From Phreatobacter sp. (GTDB lineage Bacteria > Pseudomonadota > Alphaproteobacteria > Rhizobiales > Phreatobacteraceae), in contig NZ_JAUYFA010000062.1 of NCBI RefSeq assembly GCF_030691135.1, forward strand, positions 1-50,567: a DNA stretch of 50,567 bases. The letters run 5' to 3'. Positions within the stretch are counted from its first letter, which is position 1. Every line of letters begins with the position of its first letter. Below the pieces are notes generated by a model. That model was not told the origin of the DNA. It made no database searches and saw only the letters and a program-made list of their open reading frames with translations. Below, piece after piece: positions 37,952-44,467 of the stretch. Position numbers and translations under genes: made by a program.

Positions 37952-38412
37952 ATGTGTCGTCCCTTGAAGAGCCCGGGGACGAAGACCCCGGCTACCAGAG
38001 TTCAGAACCCCTCTCCCCTCAAAGCGGTTCCCGGATGCACGAAACAATTCCGGGGTGACACGACAGATGCGGCGGTGCAACCCGCTGGATTCAGAGTTCG
38101 GTAATATGGTGCAGACAGGCGGTATGATGGTGGCGGTTACGCTCAAAACTCGTGCAGGACCTGTCGCGTCAAAGACAATTACATTTCGTCATCTCCCATT
38201 CGACTGGCCAAAGACAGGGGTACCGCGGGCGCGCACGGGCGGCCTCGGGCGGCATCATGGCCGAACTCGGCTTTGGCGCGGCCCGCACGGCGTCACGGAG
38301 CCGCCCCCTGGCCGCGGCGTTCTCACGCCGCCGATTTGGGCCGGCAGGGCGGGCGTGCTTAAATGCAGTTAACTATGCCGGCACCGCCCGGCATCTCATC
38401 CGCGAGGTTCCG
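37952..38412. other. Intergenic region between porin gene and conserved unknown
   Basis: 461 bp with no gene. It holds the porin promoter and leader and the promoter of the gene at 38413. TTAA-ATGCAG-TTAAC at 38359-38373 resembles a CtrA box but with a six-base spacer, so I do not call it one. Codon use of the frames that cross it is poor. Confidence 0.45.
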
Positions 38413-39090
38413 ATGGACCCAAAGCCTGCCGCCGCCCTGACGGAAGCGATCCGCGCCATCCGCATCGACGAGGCCGAACGGACCGGCGTCGTCGTCGCGC
38501 TGCGTGAAGCCGACATCGCCCGGCTCGACATCCTGCACGACCGGCTGAAGCCGGTGCTGGCGGACGTGCCCCGCGGCATCGACCTGTTCGATGTCGCCGT
38601 CACGCCCGGCATGACGCCGCGTCTGTGGATCGACATGATCGCCTTCGTCGAGATCGCCCGTGACAAGCGCAGCTACCGCTTCCTGCAGGACACGCGCGAG
38701 GGCCGCCGCGTGATGATCGAGAGCGCCGATGTGGCGGCGGTAGCCGATCGCGTCACCGCCTATATCGCCCGCCGGCTCATCGAGCGCGAGCGGCTGCTGG
38801 CCCTGCCGCCGGCCTCGGTGGACCCCGTCCCTGCCCTGCCCCCGGCCGACCTCCCTCCGGTCTTTGCCGTGGCATCGCAGGGCATCGCGACGCCGGTGGC
38901 CGCACAGAAGGTGGCCGTCACGGCCGCCGCGACAACGGAAGCGTCACCGCCGCCCGCCGCTGCGCCGGCGCCGACAACCCGGCAGGGCGTACGATTCTCG
39001 GGGCTGGGCGCCTTCGTGCTGTTCCTGCTCGGCATCGGTGTAGGCATCGGCGGCGTCCTCGGCCTCGCCCAGATCGCCGCGCGCTTCTGA
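38413..39090 (+). CDS. Conserved protein with C-terminal membrane anchor
   Basis: 225 residues, unnamed family seen in related bacteria. The N-terminal domain (about 20-115) is conserved in character: LREADIARLDILHDRLKPVL, GMTPRLWIDMIAFVEIARDKRSYRFLQD (in two pieces). A proline/alanine linker (130-190) and one transmembrane helix (about 200-220) end the protein. It is therefore a cytosolic domain tethered to the membrane. Function unknown. A weak stem GGAGCCC/GGGCTCC follows the stop. Confidence 0.8.
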   Translation: MDPKPAAALTEAIRAIRIDEAERTGVVVALREADIARLDILHDRLKPVLADVPRGIDLFDVAVTPGMTPRLWIDMIAFVEIARDKRSYRFLQDTREGRRVMIESADVAAVADRVTAYIARRLIERERLLALPPASVDPVPALPPADLPPVFAVASQGIATPVAAQKVAVTAAATTEASPPPAAAPAPTTRQGVRFSGLGAFVLFLLGIGVGIGGVLGLAQIAARF

Positions 39091-39219
39091 CCGGAGCCCG
39101 CGGTGCGGCGCGGAAGGGCTCCCATGCGGCGCCCCTCTTTCGGAAAAAAGGGCTGAGGGCTAGCGTGCCTGCCCGATTTGCAGCGGCCCGAGGCCGATCA
39201 CCGCCCGACAAGGAAGAGC

Positions 39220-40698
39220 ATGACCACCCAGACCAGCCCCGCCGCCCGCGCCATGCCGCCGAGCTTCCTCAACATCGTCGACGGCCGGTCGGTCGCGGCG
39301 CTCGGCGGGGCCACCCTGGACGTGATCGGCCCGTCGGACGGCGCGGTCCTGACCCATATGCCGCGCAGCGGCGCCGCGGACGTCGACCGTGCCGTCGCAG
39401 CGGCCCGCAAGGCCTTCGAGGAGGGCCCCTGGGGCCGCATGACCGCCACAGAGCGCGGCCGGCTGCTCTGCAAGCTCGGCGAGGCCATCCTCGCCCACCA
39501 CGACGAACTCTCGTTCCTCGAGAGCGTCGACACCGGCAAGCCCGCCCGACAGGGCAAGGCCGACATCACAGCGGCTGCGCGCTACTTCGAGTTCTACGGC
39601 ACCGCCGCCGACAAGGTGCATGGCGAGACCATTCCCTTCCTCAACGGCTACACGGTGGCCGTGGTCCGCGATCCGCACGGCGTCACCGGCCATATCGTGC
39701 CGTGGAACTACCCCGCGCAGATCTTCGGCCGGTCGGTGGCAGCCTCGCTCGCCTGCGGCAATACCTGCGTGGTGAAGCCGGCCGAGGATGCCTGCCTCTC
39801 GCTGATCCGCATCAGCGAGCTCGCCCTCGAGGTCGGCTTCCCGCCGGGCGTCCTCAACCTCGTCACCGGCCTCGGCGAGGAGGCCGGCGCGGCCCTCTCC
39901 TCCCACCGCGGCATCGATTTCATCTCCTTCACCGGCTCGCCGGAGGTCGGCACGCTGATCCAGGCGGCGGCGGCGAAGAACCATATCGGCTGCACGCTCG
40001 AGCTCGGCGGCAAGTCGCCCCAGGTGGTGTTCAAGGACGCCGATTTCGACGCGGCCGTGCCGAGCCTCGTCAACGCCATCATCCAGAATGCCGGCCAGAC
40101 CTGCTCGGCCGGCTCGCGCATGCTGGTCGAGCGCGCCGCCTATGACGAACTGGTGGCGCGCGTCGCCGAGCGGTTCAGCACGGTGCGCGTCGGGGCCTGG
40201 GACATGGACCTCGACTGCGGCCCGATGATCACCCCCGGCCAGAAGCAGCGCGTCGAGGATTTCCTCGCCCGCGCCCGCGCCGACGGCATTCCGGTTCTCG
40301 CCGAGGGCCAGTTCGCGCCTAACCTGCCGCCGAACGGCTACTACGTCGCGCCCACCCTGTTCGGCCCGGTGCCGCGGTCGAACCGCCTCGCCTGCGACGA
40401 GGTCTTCGGGCCCGTCCTCTCGGCCATTCCTTTCGACGACGAGGAGGATGCCGTCCGCCTCGCCAACGGCACCGATTTCGGCCTCGTCGCCGGCGTCTGG
40501 AGCCGCGATGCGAAGCGCTCCATGCGGGTTGCCCGCGCCATGCGCTGCGGCCAGGTCTTCGTCAACGGCTATGGCGCCGGCGGCGGAATCGAACTGCCCT
40601 TCGGCGGCGTCAAGAAATCCGGCCACGGCCGCGAGAAGGGCTTCGAGGCTCTCTATGAGTTCTCGGCTTCCAAGACCGTCGTCATCAACCACGGTTGA
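39220..40698 (+). CDS. Aldehyde dehydrogenase, NAD(P)-dependent
   Basis: 492 residues, complete ALDH fold. The key residues are present: Asn163 in PWNYP, Glu261 in LELGGKSP and nucleophile Cys295 in GQTCSAGS; the FTGS cofactor loop is around 237. It oxidises an aldehyde to a carboxylate. In front of an SDR and an FAH-domain enzyme with KdaD-like metal ligands, a 2-oxoglutarate semialdehyde dehydrogenase role is the best guess, but betaine-aldehyde type is an alternative. GGAAGAGC precedes ATG 39220. Confidence 0.93.
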   Translation: MTTQTSPAARAMPPSFLNIVDGRSVAALGGATLDVIGPSDGAVLTHMPRSGAADVDRAVAAARKAFEEGPWGRMTATERGRLLCKLGEAILAHHDELSFLESVDTGKPARQGKADITAAARYFEFYGTAADKVHGETIPFLNGYTVAVVRDPHGVTGHIVPWNYPAQIFGRSVAASLACGNTCVVKPAEDACLSLIRISELALEVGFPPGVLNLVTGLGEEAGAALSSHRGIDFISFTGSPEVGTLIQAAAAKNHIGCTLELGGKSPQVVFKDADFDAAVPSLVNAIIQNAGQTCSAGSRMLVERAAYDELVARVAERFSTVRVGAWDMDLDCGPMITPGQKQRVEDFLARARADGIPVLAEGQFAPNLPPNGYYVAPTLFGPVPRSNRLACDEVFGPVLSAIPFDDEEDAVRLANGTDFGLVAGVWSRDAKRSMRVARAMRCGQVFVNGYGAGGGIELPFGGVKKSGHGREKGFEALYEFSASKTVVINHG

Positions 40699-40740
40699 GC
40701 AGTCCGGCCAATCAACAAGCATCGCCTTAAGGAGAAACGC

Positions 40741-41487
40741 ATGCGTCTCAAGGACAAGGTCGCCATCGTCACCGGAGGCGCCCAGGGCTTCGGTCTCGGC
40801 ATCGTCGAGACTTTCGCCAGGGAGGGCGCGCGGGTCGTCGTCCTCGATCTCAATGAGGAGGGCGCCAAGGCGGCCGCCAAGCCCTATGGCCGCAAGGCCT
40901 TCGGCATGAAGTGCGACGTCTCCAAGGCGAAGGACGTCCAGCGCGCCGTGGCGAAGACGCTCGAACGCTTCGGCCAGATCGACGTGCTCGTCAACAATGC
41001 CGGCACCTCGCACCGCAACCGGCCGATGCTCGAGGTCGACGAGGAGACCTTTGACCGTGTCTTCGACGTCAACGTGAAGTCGATCTTCCACTTCGCCCAT
41101 GCCGTCGTGCCGGCCATGCGCGAGAAGGGCGGCGGCGCCATCATCAATGTCGGCTCCACCGCCGGCATCCGGCCCCGCCCGGGCCTCGCCTGGTACAACG
41201 CCTCGAAGGGCGCGGTGAACCTCCTCACCAAATCGATGGCGGTGGAACTCGCCCCCGACAAGATCCGCGTCTGCGCGCTGGCCCCGGTGGCGGGCGACAC
41301 GCCGCTGCTGGGCACCTTCATGGGCGAGGACACGCCGGAGATGCGGAAGAAGTTTATCGCATCGATCCCCATGGGGCGCCTGTCGACGCCGAAGGACATC
41401 GCCGATGCCGCCTTGTTCCTCGCGGCTGACCCAGGCAATTTCCTCACCGGCGTGGTGCTGGAAGTCGACGGCGGACGCTGCATATGA
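40741..41487 (+). CDS. Short-chain dehydrogenase/reductase
   Basis: 248 residues, classical SDR. Cofactor loop TGGAQGFG (11-18), NNAG (85-88), catalytic Ser139, Tyr152 and Lys156 (YNASK). The C-terminal EVDGGRCI is normal. It could be the sugar dehydrogenase of the ALDH-SDR-FAH cluster. The stop overlaps the start of the FAH gene (ATGA). AAGGAG at 40729-40734 is a good ribosome site. Confidence 0.92.
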   Translation: MRLKDKVAIVTGGAQGFGLGIVETFAREGARVVVLDLNEEGAKAAAKPYGRKAFGMKCDVSKAKDVQRAVAKTLERFGQIDVLVNNAGTSHRNRPMLEVDEETFDRVFDVNVKSIFHFAHAVVPAMREKGGGAIINVGSTAGIRPRPGLAWYNASKGAVNLLTKSMAVELAPDKIRVCALAPVAGDTPLLGTFMGEDTPEMRKKFIASIPMGRLSTPKDIADAALFLAADPGNFLTGVVLEVDGGRCI

Positions 41488-42656
41488 GCGCCCTCGTCCT
41501 CTCCGCCGCCACCACCCTTCCCGCCGACGGCACGGCGGGCACGCTCGTCGGCCGCATCTTCAGGCCGGGCTATGGCCCCTCGGTGGTCGCGATGCGTGCC
41601 GGCGGCGTCTTCGACGTCACGAGCAGCTTCCCGACCACGGCCGACCTCTTCGACACGGCCGATCCCGCCGAGGCCATCGCGGGCGTCACCGGCGAGCGGA
41701 TCGGCGATCTCGACGCCATCCTCGCCAACACCGTGCCCGGGGGCCGCGACTCTGCGTCGCCCTTCCTGCTCTCCCCCATCGACCTGCAGGCAGTGAAGGC
41801 GGCCGGCGTCACCTTCGCCATCTCCATGGTGGAACGCGTCATCGAGGAACAGGCCAAGGGCGTGCCGGAGCGCGCCGCCGCCATCCGCGACGAGATTGGC
41901 GCCATCATCGGCGGTGAGCTCAAGGGCCTCAGGCCCGGCTCGCCGGAGGCCGCGGCCCTCAAGGCGCACCTGCAGCAGCGCGGCCTCTGGTCGCAATATC
42001 TCGAGGTCGGCATCGGCCCGGACGCCGAGATCTTCACCAAGGCACCGGTGCTCGCCTCGGTCGGGACGGGCGCCGATGTCGGCATCCATCCGATCTCCAC
42101 CTGGAACAATCCCGAGCCGGAAGTGGTGCTGGTCATCTCGTCCGCCGGCCGCATCGTCGGCGCCACCCTCGGCAACGACGTCAACCTGCGCGACGTGGAA
42201 GGACGCTCGGCGCTGCTCCTCGGCAAGGCCAAGGACAACAATGCCTCGGCGGCCCTCGGCCCCTTCGTGCGCCTGTTCGATCGGACCTTTGGCATACAAG
42301 ACGTCAGGACCATGAAGGTCGCGCTCACCGTGACCGGCGACGACGGCTTCGTCCTCGACGGCCGCAGCGACATGGCGGCGATCTCCCGTGACGTCGAGGA
42401 CCTGGCGGCCCAGGCCATCGGCCCGCACCACCAATATCCCGACGGCCTCGTGCTTTATTGCGGAACGCTTTTCGCGCCGATCAAGGACCGTGGCGAGGCG
42501 GGCAAGGGCTTCACCCACAAGCTCGGCGATATCGTCACAATCGCCAGCGACAGCCTCGGCAGCCTGACCAACCGCGTCCGTCTGACCACCGATTGCCCGC
42601 CCTGGACCGAGGGGATCCGGGCCTTGATGGGGAGCCTCTCCAGGCGGCGCGCCTGA
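41484..42656 (+). CDS. Fumarylacetoacetate hydrolase-fold enzyme, KdaD-like
   Basis: 390 residues. An N-terminal domain of about 170 residues precedes the FAH barrel. The metal ligands are Glu211, Glu213 (NPEPEV) and Asp232 (GNDVN), with exactly the spacing (2 and 19) of the Mg ligands Glu143, Glu145 and Asp164 that I recall for the 2-keto-3-deoxy-D-arabinonate dehydratase of Sulfolobus. This dehydratase makes 2-oxoglutarate semialdehyde, which the ALDH upstream could oxidise. The overlap with the SDR stop indicates an operon. The pathway assignment is inference; other FAH hydrolases keep similar ligands. Confidence 0.85.
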   Translation: MSALVLSAATTLPADGTAGTLVGRIFRPGYGPSVVAMRAGGVFDVTSSFPTTADLFDTADPAEAIAGVTGERIGDLDAILANTVPGGRDSASPFLLSPIDLQAVKAAGVTFAISMVERVIEEQAKGVPERAAAIRDEIGAIIGGELKGLRPGSPEAAALKAHLQQRGLWSQYLEVGIGPDAEIFTKAPVLASVGTGADVGIHPISTWNNPEPEVVLVISSAGRIVGATLGNDVNLRDVEGRSALLLGKAKDNNASAALGPFVRLFDRTFGIQDVRTMKVALTVTGDDGFVLDGRSDMAAISRDVEDLAAQAIGPHHQYPDGLVLYCGTLFAPIKDRGEAGKGFTHKLGDIVTIASDSLGSLTNRVRLTTDCPPWTEGIRALMGSLSRRRA

Positions 42657-42767
42657 ACCGGACGGCGGGGGTCGGACGGCCGGGAGCCGAGGCGCCCCGC
42701 CCACCCCCGTGTGATAGCGCCGTCACGGAGTGCAGCTACGGTCGCCTTGCACCCAACGGAGGCAACC

Positions 42768-43004
42768 ATGACTTTTTCACCCGGCGACATCGTTATCCTC
42801 AAATCCGGCGGCCAGGCGCTGACGATCACCGCGATCGACAACGATGAGGCTTCCTGCATCTGGCTCGGCGAAGAGGGCGATCTCTTCCGCGAAGCCATTC
42901 CTCTCGTCGCGCTCCAGGCCATCGACCCTGAGGACGAGGAAGAAGAGGAAGACGAGGAAGACGAAGCCGAAAAGGACGAGGAAGAAGAAGAAGCAGCGGC
43001 CTGA
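42768..43004 (+). CDS. DUF2158 (YodC-like) protein with acidic tail
   Basis: 78 residues. The first 53 are a YodC/DUF2158 domain: MTFSPGDIVILKSGGQALTI then CIWLGEEGDLFREAIPL. The last 25 are almost all Asp/Glu with a few Ala/Lys, an unusually acidic tail not typical for the family. GGAGG lies five bases upstream. Function unknown; small SH3-like folds of this type may bind nucleic acid or protein. It is convergent with the small gene at 43012. Confidence 0.82.
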   Translation: MTFSPGDIVILKSGGQALTITAIDNDEASCIWLGEEGDLFREAIPLVALQAIDPEDEEEEEDEEDEAEKDEEEEEAAA

Positions 43005-43011
43005 TTCGGCC

Positions 43012-43254
43012 TCAGTCCGAAGTCGGAAGGCGGCGCATCGTGAACTCGATGCGGCCGTCATCGAGTTCGCGCCAGAACTCGACCTCTGTCAGATAGGCGG
43101 CGCGGGGAAAGCGATCCAGAATTTCCCGCGCCTTGATGCGGGCCGCGTCCCGCGGCAGCACGAATGACTCGCGTTTCCAGCCGTCCGAGGCCCGGTTTCC
43201 CGATCCCGGCGCGCGGCGAAATGCATCAAAGGGCCTGCGGCTGCCGGATCTCAT
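43012..43254 (-). CDS. Small conserved protein next to the acyltransferase
   Basis: 80 residues, no named family. Arg-rich N-terminus, then SFVLPRDAARIKAREILDRFP, AAYLTEVEFWRELDDG and an ending IEFTMRRLPTSD. GGAGG about eight bases before ATG 43254 supports translation. It follows the FeeM-like gene after 20 bp on the same strand, so the two probably form one transcript. Function unknown; it could modify or assist the acyltransferase. Confidence 0.7.
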   Translation of the reverse strand: MRSGSRRPFDAFRRAPGSGNRASDGWKRESFVLPRDAARIKAREILDRFPRAAYLTEVEFWRELDDGRIEFTMRRLPTSD

Positions 43255-43274
43255 CGCCCTGGCCTCCCGACGGT

Positions 43275-44006
43275 TCAGGCAGCGGCAGCTTCTCCCGTCA
43301 CCGGCGCCGCGCCATGGTCGCGCCGGGGGGCGCGGAAGCGACGTGAGCCGAACAGCCGATCCTGTTCTTCACGCGTCGACGCCATGAACGGATAGCGAGT
43401 GTAGACCCTTTGCCGCATCAGCGGGAAGGACACGCCCATCAGGTTGATCGGGTTTTTCAGGTTCGGATAGAGGCGCGGCTCGCCCACCGGTTCCATGAAC
43501 AGCAGGCGGCGGTAGAAGGCCCTGTGCTCGGTCCTGACTGTCGCGAGGGCATAGTCTGCCTCGGCATGTTCGGAGGCAAGCATGCCCATGCGCACGGTCG
43601 CATAGGGCAGTCCCGGGTAGAGCCGGGAGAGCTCATGGTCCACGACGAAGCGGGTCGGGTCGACGATGGTCTCGCCCGCAGCGATGCGGGCGCCGAGGAT
43701 GTCACCGAAAACGGCCAGGGCGGGGGCGAAGGGCACCTCCGCGGTAGCAACGTGCACACGGATGGAACTCGCCAGGACGCCGTCGATATAGAGCCCAAAT
43801 ATCGAGCCGTTGGGGGCGCTGTCGAAATCATCCTCGAAAAGGCACGTCTCGTTCGGCGCGATCGCCCCCTCGCGCAGGTAGCACTCGTATCTCAAGCGAA
43901 AGATGGCACGACGGTCCTCGTCCGACTGGATCCGCCGGTAGGCGATCCGGCCGATGAGATCGGCGACGTTCCGTGAAAACGAGCCTTCGGCATTCACCGT
44001 CGTCAT
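43275..44006 (-). CDS. FeeM-like N-acyltransferase (autoinducer synthase fold)
   Basis: 243 residues of the acyl-homoserine-lactone synthase/FeeM-like GNAT group: AYRRIQSDEDRRAIFRLRYECYLREG is the substrate-loop N-terminus, followed by IVDPTRFVVDHELSRLYPGLPYATVRMGMLASEHAE (read in parts) with the conserved Arg and catalytic-side acidic residues. FeeM makes long-chain N-acyl tyrosine from acyl-ACP; LuxI makes N-acyl homoserine lactone. Which amine is used here is not readable. No luxR gene is adjacent. Start ATG 44006; GTG 44033 is longer. Two exact CtrA boxes lie upstream at 44059-44106. Confidence 0.82.
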   Translation of the reverse strand: MTTVNAEGSFSRNVADLIGRIAYRRIQSDEDRRAIFRLRYECYLREGAIAPNETCLFEDDFDSAPNGSIFGLYIDGVLASSIRVHVATAEVPFAPALAVFGDILGARIAAGETIVDPTRFVVDHELSRLYPGLPYATVRMGMLASEHAEADYALATVRTEHRAFYRRLLFMEPVGEPRLYPNLKNPINLMGVSFPLMRQRVYTRYPFMASTREEQDRLFGSRRFRAPRRDHGAAPVTGEAAAA

Positions 44007-44058
44007 CTGCCATGCCCCACGAGAAGCGTTCACACCCGCTGCTAACGTGAGGACGATG

Positions 44059-44073
44059 TTAATGCTTTTTTAA
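44059..44073 (-). promoter_or_regulatory. CtrA-type box, proximal
   Basis: On the minus strand TTAA-AAAAGCA-TTAAC, an exact TTAA-N7-TTAAC match, 52 bp before ATG 44006 of the FeeM-like gene. It lies where a polymerase would bind, so it could act as activator or repressor site. Confidence 0.6.
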
Positions 44074-44091
44074 CCGGTGGGAAGCGTTTGG

Positions 44092-44106
44092 TTAAATCAT
44101 CGTTAA
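44092..44106 (-). promoter_or_regulatory. CtrA-type box, distal
   Basis: On the minus strand TTAA-CGATGAT-TTAAC, a second exact match, 33 bp (about three helical turns) upstream of the proximal box, so both would be on the same face of the DNA. Confidence 0.6.
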
Positions 44107-44430
44107 TGCGTTCGGAGAAACGCAATTAAATACAATGATCGTTATGATGATACCGCCCTCGGCGCCGTGTCTTTACTCTGCCGCATCGCGGCATGGCCGC
44201 GGCAACAGCACGGTGGCGTTCCGCGATCGAAATTCGCCTTCACAGGATCGAAGCCGGCATCACCCAGCAAGAATTTCGCGATTCCGCGGAGATTTCGCGA
44301 TCCTGAAACGCAATTTTTCCCGAGGTCACACGCTGGCGCGGTCGATCCGGTCAGAAGTGCAGCGCAAAGCCCTTCTGCTACCGGCAGACGCAGAGGGGTG
44401 GCCTTCAACCCGCTGGAAGTCTTTCGTGTG

Positions 44431-44456
44431 AATACTGGTGACGTAACGTCAGTATT
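44431..44456 (-). terminator. Possible terminator of the GGDEF-EAL gene
   Basis: AATACTG and CAGTATT, with an internal TGACGT-A-ACGTCA palindrome, 12 bp after the stop at 44468. No T tract follows on the minus strand, so a simple intrinsic terminator is doubtful. Confidence 0.3.
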
Positions 44457-44467
44457 GCTTCCGGATG

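Larger units (their letters stand above)
44007..44467. other. Intergenic region upstream of the FeeM-like gene
   Basis: 461 bp with no gene. It carries two CtrA boxes, a direct 10-bp repeat ATTTCGCGAT (44273-44282 and 44292-44301) and a hairpin at 44431-44456. It is more AT-rich than the coding regions at 44040-44150. The stop of the upstream GGDEF-EAL gene is at 44468. Confidence 0.55.

Noticed and set aside
38359-38373. TTAA-ATGCAG-TTAAC as a CtrA box
   Set aside because: The spacer is six bases, not seven; CtrA half-sites need seven. It is close to a start, so I record it, but do not claim it.
43133-43387. Plus-strand frame overlapping the small gene and the FeeM-like 3' end
   Set aside because: It has arginine- and proline-rich residue use with no ribosome site, while both minus-strand genes have good starts and gene-like composition.
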